DNA of 64,000 bases from Bursaphelenchus xylophilus (GCA_904066235.2 CAJFCV020000001.1:14441291-14505290), one strand, 5' to 3'; counted from the first letter of the stretch, positions 10,486 to 22,890 are shown. Translations and numbers: made by a program. The notes: a model not told the origin generated them from the letters alone.

Positions 10486-13183
10486 TTAATCATTGTCGGA
10501 GCTGCTGGATTCCGACGAGCTCTTGGCACTGCCCTCCTCCTGTTCGGACTCCGAATCCGACGTGGACTTGGATTTTTCGGGCTTTTTGGCCTCGGTTTCT
10601 GATTTCTCCTCCTCCGAATCCGAGGAGTTTTCTTTTTTCTCGTCCTCCGAGCTCGAATCCTCTTCGAATACGCTCTTTTCTGGCTTCTTGGGTTCTTCAG
10701 GCTCTTCTTCGGCTTCTTCTTGTTGCTCTTCCTCCTCCTCTTCTTCCACTTCTTCCTCCAGCGGATCCAATGGCACCTTTTCTCCAGTCTTATATTCGTC
10801 GTATAGGCGGCGAGAGCGGGTCTCCTGGAATTCAAATCAATGTGAAATGGTCTTATTCAGCTTTATATGGCTTTTTTTCTCTTCTAAACCCTCAAAAACA
10901 TCAAAATTTGATCTTACTTTTGTCTAAAATAATATATTTTTTCAAAAATGGATTCCAAAACGCTCTAAATACATTAAAAACATAGCCATACAACTAATTT
11001 CAGCATCAAACTCCACAAAAACGTATGAAAAATTCAAAAATTCACCTTATTTTAGTCTAAAATAATATAAATTTTTTCAAAAATGGATTCCAAAACGCTT
11101 GAAACAGACTAAAAGCGTCATGATACAACTAATTTCAGCATCAAACTCCACAAAAAAGTATGAAAACATCAAAAATTTACCTTACTTTAGTCTAAAGTAA
11201 TATAACCCCCCAAAAAACTTCTCTATAAACCCGTTCATCTCCCCCTAACCCCTCTCAAATTCCCTTACCATGGTCTTCATTTCCGCTGGTGTCAAATCAC
11301 GGTAAGTGTAGATCATAAACGAGCCCTCTCGACTGACTCCGCCCACATTCTTGGCTCTTCTGGCCAGCTTGATTTTGGTGTCCATTTCATTGTAATAAAC
11401 CACTCCATCACGCTCGGCGAAGAAGTAGAGGTCCAAGGAGGATCCTTTGGACGCTTTCGTCGTGATTGTCCAGTTGTATTCACGGGCTAGATCACATTTA
11501 TATCTGAAAAAATGCTCTAGTAAACTTTTTGAAAAAAATCGAGAAAATAACTGGTAAATCTAGATGAAAGTTTGGTAAATATTATCTCAAATAAATCTAG
11601 ATTCTATTACACATCCGATCATGTCTTATTCGCCTCAATAATCAACTTTTTTTGGCCTCAAAATATTATCCATCTGATCATGAGTAAGGTCAAGAAAAAA
11701 ATTGACCTTCCAAGTGAACCAAAGCTTCAAAAACCCCCAAACTTCGACAGCATCTTCCTCATACCTTCCTTTATCTTGCCTAAAACTCAAAAACAAAAAA
11801 TGAAAAGACTTACTCGACCTCCTCATCTTCTCCATGTTCCTCTTGCATTTTCTCCAAAGTCTCGGCGGTCGGGACGAAATACGCGACAAACTGTTGATTA
11901 TTCTCGTCAGCAATACCTCTAGAATCCGAAAATAAAATTTTCAAAACACCAAACCCACTTTATAATAGACTTTTCCAAAATTTTTTCGTTATCCTTAATG
12001 TGAGGCAACGGATCTCCGTCAAAGATAACTTGTGCGTAACTGTGCTTCCATTCCTCCTCATCTGGTAGGATATACATCTCTTCTACTGGGTAGACATCCT
12101 TCTTCGAGTAGTGTCGCTTTACTGGTCGATTTGTCTGAAAATTTGAAAGATTGGCCAAAATTTGGAGAAAATTAGAAAATTTTTAAAACTTTTGGTCTAT
12201 AATATTCTGATTTTTGTTTGTACCTGCAAGAAGACAGCCTAAGCTTTCTAGAAATACCACTTTCTTCCTATATAACTCTTCAGATTACAAAGAAATAACC
12301 AAAACCGACAACAGCTGTCTAAAGTAATATAAATCTTGCCAGAAACATCCCCTAAAATCAGAAATACCACAAAAAAATAAAAAGACATACCTTTTCAAAG
12401 ATTTTCTCGATGGCCCGGATTTGACTTTCCGCATCTCTGTACAAACTATCGCTCTTTCCATACTTCTTCTTGATGTTATAACCAATCTTATTTTCACTCT
12501 TTTCCTGCGTCACACCGAAACGATTGAACTCTGTGGAAATGTATTCCGTCTTTCTCATCCATGGAACAATTCGTTTGTGTTGTTGAGATCTGAAATTCCG
12601 GGAATTATCAACATTATCCATGTTGATATCAGAGATCAACAAAAAATTGAAATTTAAAGTCGACAGAATTCGAATTTTACGTTGTAAATGGTTATCACCT
12701 AAAGAACAAGAAATAAACATCAAATTCTTACCGTTTTGAACTTTGCTGATTGCCGAAATCGTCCTCCAAAAGGAGCGCATCTAATGGGTCAAACTCAATT
12801 TCCTCGGGCCGTTTAAACACACTGATGTCAACCAAAGGCGGACACAGTTTTAAGATATCTTCCGGCACAACTTCATAAGTGTACTCCTCTTCCAGCTTTG
12901 AGATCTGACACTTGGCGTGTCTGAAATCATCAAAACCATTATATTACCCTTTAAGTCCTAAAATCGTAACAAAAAATCCAAAATCTCACCGTTCCAAGTC
13001 GTTGAACTGCATTTTGAGAAATTTGGGAGGTATGGAAACATCTGCCATGGGCACATCGTTCGTGTAGACTCGCCTTGAGATAATGCCGGCTTTTAATTTC
13101 CTGAAGAGAGCATGGGTAATATAAATTGATATAGGGCATAAAAAATTAGTCGAAAAAATTGTAAAAACTTACTGATCGGCCAT
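10486..13183 (-). CDS. pafo-1: PAF1 / RNA polymerase II-associated factor 1 homologue
   Basis: Eight exons: 13183-13173, 13100-12990, 12920-12732, 12589-12391, 12134-11959, 11918-11814, 11503-11269 and 10824-10486. All phases agree and give 454 residues. PAF1 is the scaffold of the PAF1 complex, which travels with Pol II in the nucleus and promotes elongation and H2B/H3 modification. Family signatures: an [10 protein letters not shown] start region, [19 protein letters not shown] (exon 4), [11 protein letters not shown] (exon 5), [16 protein letters not shown] (exon 6), [11 protein letters not shown] and [14 protein letters not shown] (exon 7). The last exon is the expected acidic tail, with E-runs then S/D/E repeats. 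Length is close to metazoan PAF1. CTAAARTAATATAA motifs sit in several introns. Confidence 0.95.
10900..11210. repeat. ~134-bp tandem repeat in the last PAF1 intron
   Basis: TCTAAAATAATATA recurs at 10923, 11056 and 11191 (spacings 133 and 135). AAATGGATTCCAAAACGCT and CAACTAATTTCAGCATCAAAC blocks recur between them. Each unit carries a TTTCAG that could be a decoy acceptor. Confidence 0.75.
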
Positions 13184-13458
13184 TGTGAGTGTTCAACAAC
13201 ACAGTAGACCCACAAAGGCTTCGAAAATCGGCGGAACAAAAATAATTTTCCTTTTGCAACACTATGCCAAAATCTTGTTTTCGTGTCGGGAGAGAGAACC
13301 AAATCAGGTTTTGGGTAAAATACGACAATCTTCGCAAGATATACAAAAGCTTCCACCTTCTCACAAAACCCCAAAAAATCAACAACTTCAAACTTTATTT
13401 TACATTATGCATGGTCAAAATGTACAAAAACAGCTACAACAATCTAAACAAGTGCTAT

Positions 13459-16130
13459 TTACAGAGATTTCTTGTGGCGATCTCGATTATGACTAGATAA
13501 TTCAGCCAACGTGAGGCGTTGCGAGCAGCATAGAGCAGTTGTTTGCAGAGAACCATCAACCAAAGTGCATGATAATCGAATATCCCGATCATTCTGATGT
13601 AATTGCCCATCGAAGGGCGTCGTCAAGCCATGAATTTTTCTTACGTGTTCGTGGACTGAGCGGAGTTTCTCGAAGATCGCGCCACATTCCGTGCATTGGT
13701 TGCTGTAATCAAGTGGAATAAAACTTGATGGCTAAAAAACTTCAAACCTAAATTTTAACATAAAAACTTGTAAAAATAAACTTACTACTTTTCATAAAGG
13801 GTCCACGAGGACCTAATTCTTCATTTTCAATCAAAATTTTAGAAAAAAAACGAAAAAATTGGGTTACTGTAACAAAAATTTTTGAAAACGCTACAGTAAC
13901 CCAAAACACAACTCGAATAAAAAAATCCATACAATTCACAGACTCATCATGACAATCTCCATCAATTTTTGTTACTTGGATTACTGTAACACAGATTTAA
14001 AAAAATAATGTTACAGTAACCCAAAAAAAATTCCAAACAATTCCAGAAACACTCAAAATTAAATATCTAGATAAGTAACTACTATATAATCCAAAGACGT
14101 CCGTAAACCTTCCATATTCTTCCCCTTTTCTTACATTGTGCATGCCATATCTCCATGACTAACCAAAATTATTCCAAATCTCAAAATTGGTGCGGTTACT
14201 GTATGAACAATTGACAGGTGTCCATCCAGGACCTCCTTTGATTCGTATATTGTGTCACAGACATCGCATTTGTATGCTTCGGGTTTGTTTTCGGGGTGAG
14301 AAAGCTGTTCATGATAAAACAGGATGGCCTTGCTTGTGAAGGTCAAATCACATAGTTCGCAGGTCTGTTGGCTGGTGTACTAAATGTCAAAATTATTCTC
14401 ATGGCTTCTTCTTTGCACCACTGTGATCAATTTGTCTCAACATAGGCAAATTTCTTTGTTTTGAGGACTTTTATCTTCACCTTGTTTTATGTCAAAGGTC
14501 ATGTAAATTTTAGTCAATTTGACCAAAAAATCGAGTACGCCAGGGTCTCAAAAGCCTTCCATATCTTTTTCATAGCGTACTCTTTCATTTTACATATCAG
14601 AAACGCCAGGCATGTTACCTATACCCAAAAAATTTCGAAAAATAAAAAAAAAATCCCAAAAAATCGAAAAAAATCTCAAAATTTTCGCCAGGAAAGGTAG
14701 TCAAAGCTACTCAACCTCCCCCAAAATTTCCTCCAAACTCCATTACATCTTCTCCTTCCCAAATCTCTCCATTTCTCACCATTTTTCCGTATTTAGTTTC
14801 CATTTTTTCCCTGAACTTTTCGTTCGCTTCATGAATTTTCTGATGCCTTCTAACCGCCAATGGCCTTGTCGTATCCAACATGAGTCCACATTTTCTACAC
14901 ATATCCTCTTCATTCTCTTCCAATTTCTTGTCATTTCGAGGAATGCTTGAGATCTCTTTTTTGTCCAGAATCCGAGCCCGAGAACCGGGAGTTTGATTAA
15001 AATAGGCCCAAATTCTCTGTATCCGCTGGATCAAAATCATAATCTCGGGCATACGGCCATTGTGTTCGTCGAGGCCGTGCTTCTCCAGCCCGCTGCAGGT
15101 GAGGTAGAGCTTGTTGCAAAAGGGGCAAGGGTAACATTCCATTTCGGTCGATTCTTCTGAAAAAATGGTCGATTAGGATTCGAAACAATTTAAAAATCGG
15201 CAAAAAACATTTTACTGTAATCTTTCAGGCTCTAGCAAGTAATTCAGATATATAATTTTTGGGATTTGGGACAACTTTTTTATAATTCTGAGTCCCACCA
15301 CGAAAACATGAGACATCATTCAAACTAATCCAAAAGCAAAAATAATCGAATAGAAAGCATCCACAACTCTTCTCTGACCTTCTCCAGCCATTATCTTAAC
15401 GTATCTGTCCAATAAAAATCATCAACTTTGGTCCCGCCACGAAAACTTGAACTTCCTCAAAATCGAAAAATAACCGTTCAAGAACCTTCCAGCAGCTTCT
15501 GGACCAAATTAAAATTTCCCGGAAGGCCTTTTACAGCTTTTCCAACCACTCCTCTGACCTTATTTTATCCATCAATAGCATCAAATTTTGGTCCCGCCAC
15601 GAAAACTTGAACTTCCTCAAAATCGAAAAATAACCGTTCAAGAACCTTCCAGCAGCTTCTGGACCAAATTAAAATTTCCCGGAAGACCTTCTACAGCTTT
15701 TCCAACCACTCCTCGGACCTTATTTTATCCATCAATACCATCAAATTTTGGTCCCGCCACGAAAGTTCGAAACCAGCCAAATTGCAAAATAATCATTCTA
15801 AACTCTCCCAAATGTCTCAAAGATCCTCACCAGGCACTAATTCCACTTCTCGCTCGATGGGGAGCTTCAGAATGATCGATTCGGGGGCTTTGTGGGCAAT
15901 TCCGGCGTGAACAATGAGATTCTTCTTCAGCTCCTCGTCAACGTCCGGAATCGGATGTGATTCTGAAAGACACTCATATTAGACACGTTAAAGCATCTAT
16001 GAATACGAAAATCGCTGAGAAAATCCTAAATCTTCAAGAGGTTTTTCGCCAATTTACCTGATGAGTCGGCTTCCAGTTTGAGATTTTTTCTCTGCATAAT
16101 CCTCGGTTTCTTTCGGCCTTGTTTGGACAT
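13459..16130 (-). CDS. C2H2 zinc-finger protein (multi-exon, joints partly unresolved)
   Basis: Secure exons: 16130-16058 (MSKQGRKKPRIMQRK, behind a CAG acceptor), 15962-15831 and a long exon from 15156, joined in phase 1. Exon 3 carries CPFCNKLYLTCSGLEKHGLDEH and CRKCGLMLDTTRPLAVRRHQKIH, both C2H2. It either stops at 14711 or splices at GAT|GTAATG (phase 0) into 14379-14200, which carries CELCDLTFTSKAILFYHEQLSH and CDVCDTIYESKEVLDGHLSIVH. A last exon (13702-13459) carries CTECGAIFEKLRSVHEHVRKIH and ends at 13459. Its phase does not fit 14200 directly, so a further small exon or a different donor is missing. Fingers of this spacing usually bind DNA in the nucleus. The gene could be split in two near 14.7 kb. 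No orthologue recognised. Confidence 0.75.
13855..14030. repeat. TTACTGTAAC hairpins in a zinc-finger intron
   Basis: GGGTTACTGTAAC at 13859 pairs with GCTACAGTAACCC about 30 bases later. A second pair occurs at about 13979-14022. Single copies of the motif recur at 14196, 16262, 16440, 22480, 23500 and 28333, so it is a dispersed short palindrome. Confidence 0.6.
15291..15780. repeat. 160-bp tandem repeat in a zinc-finger intron
   Basis: GGTCCCGCCACGAAA starts at 15430, 15590 and 15750, an exact 160-bp step. The first two full units differ at very few positions. A degenerate copy (AGTCCCACCACGAAAAC) starts at 15291. High identity suggests recent amplification. Confidence 0.9.
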
Positions 16131-16630
16131 CCTGCAAAGAAAATCATGTGATAAGCCTAATACAACAATTCACGAGGTATTTTATACCATAAAGCGCGAT
16201 AAAACATCCAAAATATTATACATGATCATCTGCCAAAATTTCGGAGAAAAATCGAAATTACAGTAATCCTGCTGACTAAATCTAATAAAATGTGCTGTAA
16301 ACAGGAAGCTAGGGGCATAATAGACATAACCATAACCTCTAATATTATACTACAACATCAATTTTTCAAAAAATCGACAAATTTCAAAGTACCCACCAAA
16401 ACTGATGTTACCATTGAAAAACTTGCCAAAATCGGCATGTTACAGTATCCCAATCGCAAAATTTCACTCTCCAAAATGTTGAGGAGTCTCTTCTTCACCA
16501 AATTGATCAACATTTCCCCGGAGTTCGACCCATTTCAACCGAAAAATCGACCAATTTCCCGGGCCGACTCGGCTGAAAATTGAAAATTTGCATAAATTCC
16601 TGCACTTTTTCGCTTTCCCATGCGGCGGGG

Positions 16631-16638
16631 TATAAAAA
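16631..16638 (+). promoter_or_regulatory. TATA box of the SSQ-like gene
   Basis: TATAAAAA lies in a locally GC-rich context about 100 bp upstream of the ATG at 16735, the expected distance with a ~70-nt leader. It is about 500 bp from the divergent zinc-finger start. Confidence 0.6.
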
Positions 16639-16734
16639 GCGGCGCTTGCCGGTTGCGGCGGTTAGTTTGGGCGTTTCGTTTCCCGTGATTCGGTGGTCAA
16701 GACTTCGCTCTCGTACAAGGACAACAACCTCATC

Positions 16735-19665
16735 ATGACTTCGGCCTACTTTGGTGTGGGTGGCGGCGGTGGCGGCGGGGCGCAGTCCGCCTACTTTGGT
16801 GTGGGCGGCGCGAAGCCCGGAGGCGGCGGTGGCGGCAGCAATGTGCCGCAGGGCGGCGGTGGTGGCGGTGGCGCGACGTCCGCCTACTTTGGGGTGGGCG
16901 GTGGCGCGCCGGGCGGTGGTGGCGCCCAGTCCGCCTACTTTGCGGTGGGCGGAGCGCCGGCGGGTGGCGGCGGTGCCGCTGCGCCTCCTCCTCCAGCAGC
17001 CGGAGGTGAGTTGTGAATTTTTTTTGGTATTTTTGATCTTTTTTTTTATCTTTTTCATTTTGACATCTGTATAATGTAACTTTCAGGTGCTGCCTTTGGC
17101 TCCTCGACCATGACAGCCGTTGGCGCTCCAGCCGGTGGCGGAGGAACTTCAACTATGACTGCCGTTGGTGCCGCTCCAGGAGGAGGTGAGTTGTTTGGGG
17201 TAGTTTTAAGAGTAGTTAATTATTTTTGCATTGGCATTGATTTTTGGGGGTTTGACCCGGTTTTGCTGATTTTTTTGCCTAGTGTAATATAATTTTTGGC
17301 CGATTTTTCAAAATTTATAGGTCTATTTTTGTCTAACAGGCCTGTTATGACATGTTCGTTGCATTTTTTAGCTAATCATTTGTCTTTTTTTATCTGAGCA
17401 TTTTTGTCTAGTACAATATAAATTTTTGGCCATAGCTTTCAAATTGATGGGTTGATTATAGTGGAAAAAGCTTTATTATGATCTTTCTGGTCTTCTCTTT
17501 CATTAGCCAAAAAATATGGATTCCTTTCGAATTTTGACTACTTTTTCTCAAAATTTCACCTAGTGTAATATAAATTTTTGTTCTTTTTTAAACATAACGG
17601 GGGCTATTATGACTGCAAATTTCCGGCCTAATCTTTATGTTATTCTATTCCAAATTTTTGATGACTAAAATTTTCAACCAATTCATTTTCCCGTTCCAGG
17701 TCGTTCCACTATGACCGCCGTTGGAGCCCCACTTGGTGGAGGCGGTACCTCGACCATGACAGCCGTTGGCGCCCCTCCGGGCGGCGGCGGAACTTCAACT
17801 ATGACCGCCGTTGGCGCCCCCATGGGTGGCGGTGGAACCTCGACGATGACCGCTGTTGGCGCTCCCATGGGTGGAGGAGGAACTTCGACCATGACTGCTG
17901 TTGGCGCCGCTCCCGGAGGAGGTGAGTTGGGGGCAGTTTTTTTTGTTTTTAGTATTTTTTTTATTTATGAGCATTTTTGCCTAGTATAATATAAATTTTT
18001 GGCTGTGGCTCTCAAATTGATGGGTTGAGTGTAGTGAAACAAGTTTTATTATGATCTTTATGGTCTTCTCTTTCATTATTTAGCCAAAAAATAGCGATTG
18101 TTTTCGATTTTTGGCCATTTTTTTCAAAATTTCAACAAGTATAACATCAATTTTTGATGACTCAAAATTTTCCATTCCAGGTCGTTCCACTATGACCGCT
18201 GTTGGAGCCCCACTTGGTGGAGGCGGTACCTCGACCATGACCGCTGTTGGCGCACCCATGGGCGGAGGCGGTACTTCAACCATGACTGCCGTCGGTGCCC
18301 CCATGGGCGGAGGTGGAACCTCGACGATGACTGCTGTTGGCGCTCCCATGGGTGGAGGAGGAACTTCGACCATGACCGCTGTTGGTGCCGCTCCCGGAGG
18401 AGGTAAGTTGTTGGGGTTATTTTGGGGGATTTTTACCCGATTTTGTTGATTTTTTTGCCTAGCGTAATATAATTTTTTGTTGATTTTTCAAAATTATAGG
18501 TTTATTTTTGTCCATCAGGACTTTTATGACATGTTCGCTGCATTTTTTTGCCAATCTTTTGTCCTTTTTTTGATTTATGAGCATTTTTTGCCTAGTATAA
18601 TATAACATAATTTTGGCCGCAGCTCTCAAATTGATGGGTGTATTATAGTCGAATGGGCTTTATTATATCGAACAGTCTTACCTGGTCTAATTTTTGCATT
18701 TTTTTTATTCCAGGTCGTTCCACGATGACCGCTGTTGGAGCCCCACTCGGTGGAGGCGGTAAATTAATTTTTGTATTTTTTAATGGGTTTGATGGGTTAA
18801 TTATAGCGGGATAGGCTTTTTTATGATCTTTCTGGTCTTCTCTTTCGTTGTTTTGCCAAAATTCGAAAGAAATCCCTATTTTTTCCATCTTTTTTTCAAA
18901 ATTTCACCAAGTATAATATAATTTTTTTGGCCGTACTGGACCAACAGTCTCTGTAGCCATTTTCTGGCCTATTTTTTTCTAATCTTGAAATTCCAGATCG
19001 AAAAATTAGGAATTTCTTTCGAATTTCGAATCATTTTGTTTTTCAAAATTTCACCAAGTATAATATAATATTTTTGGCCATAGGTCCCAGTTAGAGCCCT
19101 TTTCTGGCCTAATCTTTTAATCTAATGCTTTTTCTAATCTTGCTGGCCTAATTTTTGCATTTTTTCCATTCCAGGTCGTTCCACTATGACTGCTGTTGGA
19201 GCCCCACTCGGTGGAGGCGGTACCTCGACCATGACGGCTGTTGGTGCCCCCATGGGCGGTGGTGGAACCTCTACCATGACTGCGGTTGGCGCCCCCATGG
19301 GTGGCGGTGGAACCTCGACGATGACCGCGGTTGGAGGCGCACCCGCTGCTGGTGGCGGCGCTTCGACGATGACTGCCGTTGGAGGCGCTGGTGGAGCGCC
19401 TCCCCCGCCTGGAGGTCCGGTTGGCGGTGGTGGCGGCGGAGGCGGCGGTGGCGCCACCTCGGCCTACTTTGGAGTCGGTGGCGGCGGCGGTGGTGGCGCA
19501 CAGTCGGCCTACTTTGGTGTTGGCGGCGGCGGCGGTGGTGGCGGCGGTGGCGGTGGTGCCAAGCCCCCAGGGGCCGCCCTTCCCAATCAATCGGCATACT
19601 TTGGAGTCGGCGCGACTGGAGCTGGCGCTGGTGGAGCAACTTCGGCCTACTTTGCACCTAAATAA
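16735..19665 (+). CDS. SSQ-like glycine-rich sperm protein
   Basis: Six exons (16735-17005, 17087-17185, 17700-17921, 18181-18402, 18714-18758, 19175-19665) all meet in phase 1 and give 449 residues of pure repeat. SAYFGVGG-glycine units occur at both ends and STMTAVGAPxGGGGT units in the middle. The order of SAYFGVGG then STMTAVG units is the signature I recall for the Caenorhabditis SSQ (sperm-specific family, class Q) proteins, transcribed in spermatogenesis; their molecular role is unknown. Exons 3 and 4 are both 222 nt and nearly identical. Every donor is GGAG|GT-like and every acceptor is CAG|GT, so exon gain or loss never breaks the frame. Introns carry at least nine copies of the CAAGTRTAATATAA motif. 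Codons are strongly GC-rich against AT-rich introns. Confidence 0.85.
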
Positions 19666-20184
19666 GTCTAATCGACCAATAAACTTGTCGAGAAGCGATT
19701 GTCGGGTTGTTTTGTCTTCTTTTTTTTGGTTTTTGGATCTTTTTTTGTATTGTTTTAGCCATTATATTGTACTAGATTTTTTTGGTCTTGGAAGGCAGAA
19801 AAAAACTCGATTAATAGAGTTCTTTCTGCTTCTAAACCCTTGATTTGCCTTCTCAACCATTTTTGAGACCGTCTTTATGTTGTATTAGACATTTTTTATA
19901 TTACACTTGACATCAGATATTCGCTAATTTTTGTAAAAATCCCTCAAATTCGAGGTCTATCTTCTATTTCTCAACCTTTCTCTGAATCCACTTTATAAAA
20001 TCCCATTTTTTCATTTTCAAAATGAAAAATTCGAATCTCCTCAAAACAACCGCGAAAAATCTCAAAATCTAGATAGCGCAGAGGTTCAAACCATTTGATT
20101 TTTACTCCAAATTCATCTCACACTCCATTTACAACTTTTTTTTATTAATTTCAAACTTAACAACTGGTGAAAATGTAGAAAACG
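19666..20184. other. Convergent 3' region
   Basis: AATAAA occurs at about 19679, 14 bp past the SSQ-like stop. TTATATTACACTTGACATC (19897) is an inverted copy of the intron motif. No gene seen. Confidence 0.5.
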
Positions 20185-21094
20185 TTAGAAATCCTTGACT
20201 CCCTGCACTTTGACCTTGGTTTTTCGTCGTTTCGGCTCTCGTGCTGTCTCGATTATGATGTCCTGCTCCTCTCGAGGCTCCTCCTTGATGTCCAGTGGTC
20301 GTTTTCGATAGGAGTTGAGGGTTTCGGCCATTTCCCGGGCTGATATTTCTTCATCGCTGAGCTCACCTTCCTCTAGACCTGCGCTCTTCCGTTTCCTTTC
20401 GTGCAGCTCCATTAATGTCTGAAAAAATGAATAAAATATGTTCGTATAGCACTATCAAGCTCTCTCGAATGTATACTTCAAATTTCAACGCTTTTCATTT
20501 CCGAAAACGCACATTTCTATCGATTTTTCAAAATCTGACATCAGATCTGATGGTTTAGATAAAAAATCGCTGACCAGCACTTCAATGTTTCGCCAGATGC
20601 TCTCAAAATACTCCACAGACCTATTGACATCTTATATTTCACTTTCTTCCACCTTGAAGTCTCAATTCAGAAAAGACAATAAAAAATTTCGCTCACCTCA
20701 ACTTCCGGATTTTGACCTCCAAATGAGAACCGTCCAAAGCGGAATTGATCAACTTTTGTGAACCGATCATCAACTGTGATTCCATTCAGGCCTCTGAAAG
20801 ACTTAGACATCAATTCATCAATGAAAATTATATTGTACTACACGGTCACACACTAAAGTCCAAACAATTATGTATAAAATCTTACTCCACAGGATCATCA
20901 TCGAATCTGAGTGCAGTTGGGAAGACTTTTATCTTGTTCTTCCTCATGGCCAGTCTGTCTTTGCGTTTCTTTGCCATCTCCACCTGATTGTAGGTCTTCT
21001 TCATGAAATTCATCTGCAGCACACTCTCGGAGATCTTGTGTGCCAACTTTGTATCGATCTTTTTGTCGCCGAAAACCCCCTCATCTTCCTCCAT
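20185..21094 (-). CDS. MPHOSPH6: M-phase phosphoprotein 6 (MPP6) homologue, nuclear exosome cofactor
   Basis: Exons 21094-20886, 20793-20697 and 20418-20185 join in phases 2 and 0 to 179 residues. MPP6 anchors the RNA helicase MTR4 to the nuclear exosome for rRNA and nuclear RNA processing. Diagnostic blocks are LAHKISESVLQMNFMKKT near the N-terminus (family pattern LSKNLLRMKFMQR) and FRFGRFSFGGQNPEVE in exon 2 (family pattern RMSFRGFNPEVE). The C-terminus has GELSDEEIS followed by a basic KRRKTKVKVQ tail, as in family members. The start follows a TTTAG|GCATA acceptor-like site. Confidence 0.88.
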
Positions 21095-21405
21095 TATGCC
21101 TAAAGTACGGAGTTTGGACGAGAAAAGAAAATCACGAAAATGCATAAAATTTGACGTTTTTTCTCCATAAACGTCACGTTTTTACTCATAAAACGACAAA
21201 AACAGTATCCAAAGGGCGGGAAAAAGTCAAATATAGATACTCATGGTTTCAGAACCCCATTGGCAGCACTTTTAACAACAAATAACCTAGAATTTATTCA
21301 ACAAACACCTGTTTCGGACATTCAAGTTCATGGATAATATAAACAATATAACAGACAGTTGTTTATCACCGGCAAGACGTCTAGTAACAATAACAGCGAT
21401 ATGAT

Positions 21406-22035
21406 CTATTCATGGATCGCCTGCGGGTTCGTGTATCGGTAATGGGCAATACGAGCCAGCTGCGCTAATCCAGTGAGACCAACGAAGAAGTTGACACCTG
21501 ACAAATAATAGTTGACTGGCTTGATCACCAGGCAGAACCGCGTCCAGATCAACCCAGTGGCAGCTAGAGCAACGTTCTAAAATTTTTCGCCAATTAAAAC
21601 GGATATATTTTACTTTAGACCTTGGGTTCGGAGTTTCACCGACCTCCTCTAGGAAATTCGATTAAAAAAGAGTAAAAAGCCTTGTTTTCTGGGACAAAAT
21701 CGATTGTAAAACGTTCTTCAACCAACGCTCATTCTTTTCGACGGCTTTACCAATCAAATTCACCTAAAACCCAATCAAAAATCGAAAATCTTACCTGAGA
21801 AACACTCAATTTCTCGGCAGGCCGCGCCAAGTCGGCAAGTCCGGCCGCGACCAGGCACCATTTTATCGTTGGAGCCCAGAAGAAGACAGTTTTCGGTCCG
21901 GCGGGATGGTTCCAAGCGGGTTTCGCGAAACTCGGCAGTATTGGATACACGACCTAACATGGATAATATAATAAAAAAAACCTGTCTTACCTTATCCCCC
22001 GCTCGACAGAGAGCTTTGTACACGACGGAGGACAT
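21406..22035 (-). CDS. mpc-2: Mitochondrial pyruvate carrier 2 (MPC2)
   Basis: Exons 22035-21991, 21953-21795 and 21576-21406, all phase 0, give 124 residues. MPC2 pairs with MPC1 in the inner mitochondrial membrane to import pyruvate. Diagnostic features are NHPAGPKTVFFWAPTIKWCLV, AGLADLARPAEKLSVSQ and ALAATGLIWTRFCLVIKPVNY, which contain the family's HPAGPKT.FFWAP..KW and P...S..Q..AL..TG..W.R. patterns, followed by a last hydrophobic segment (LSGVNFFVGLTGLAQL). Length fits the family. Intron 1 carries a CATGGATAATATAA motif immediately before the acceptor. Confidence 0.96.
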
Positions 22036-22116
22036 TGTTCTCTGATGCCAGAAGGGCGATAAGAACGAGTCGGACGATGGAGAAAGTTCAGAAAAATATT
22101 TACAAAATTTCAGGGA

Positions 22117-22172
22117 GTCCGAGCTGCGCCCTGAGCATTTTGCAGACTGCGGGGGACATTTTATACGATGGG
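22117..22172 (-). promoter_or_regulatory. TATA-containing promoter module of MPC2
   Basis: On the minus strand this reads CGTATAAAATG (22167-22158), then CCCGCAGTCTGCA and GGGCGCAGCTCGG. It is about 125 bp upstream of the MPC2 ATG and matches the module at 5278-5325 upstream of TMEM14. Confidence 0.55.
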
Positions 22173-22179
22173 TTGGAAA

Positions 22180-22890
22180 TACCCGGGAAAGTGGGAATTT
22201 GAATATGGAATGGTATTTTATAATTACTGATGATCCCTTTAGGCTGGATAGTTTTATTTTTGACCAAATCAAGCCGTCAATTTAATCAAAAAATCAAATT
22301 TTCACAAAAAAAGCTCTAATCTCAAACATCTGGCCAATTAAGCGCTAAAATTAATGGCTAAAACGCCTGAAACTTCCTTCATCCTTCATAATCAACCTCG
22401 TATGTCTGCAGGTCTCTGTTTCTGACAGTTATTTGCAATGGAAATCTGAGAATTCCCCCGATTTTATGATCTATTGTAATGTTACAGTAAACCGGGTGGC
22501 GAGTGATAATTACCGCGTCAAGGTCGCGAGGTCTTTTGTTATGACGTTTTATGCAAATTTTCGGAAAACGGGACTGCGGTGCGTCGATCTGATTTTGCGC
22601 TCGCTTTTTTCGCATTGAAATGGCAAAAAAGAGGGGCTTCGAATAGCGAGTAGCGTCCAGTTGGCTGGCTTTTCGATTTCCCTGTCAGATTCTGCCGTTT
22701 TCGATTATTAATACCCGTTTTTGGAGGGATTTCTGGGATTTTTTTATATTATACTTGATCAAGTGTAATATAATGTTAACTTATACCCAAAACAATATGT
22801 ATTTGGTCTAAAAACACTTCTCGTTCTCTATATTTTATTGTTTTCAAATTTTTATTTTATTCAATTTACCCTAAGGGCATTAAAAATGCC
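22180..22890. other. Gene-free stretch
   Basis: No gene seen. Contains GTTACAGTAAACC (22480) and an inverted pair of the intron motif, TTATATTATACTTGATCAAGTGTAATATAA, at 22746-22775 (30 bp, near-perfect palindrome). Confidence 0.5.

Noticed and set aside
10493..10927. Plus-strand serine-rich 144-residue frame
   Set aside because: It is the antisense shadow of the acidic C-terminal exon of PAF1.
16733..19661. Long frames in other phases across the glycine-rich gene (His/Arg-rich or Ala/Thr-rich)
   Set aside because: Out-of-frame or antisense readings of GC-rich glycine codons; only the SSQ-like frame splices consistently.
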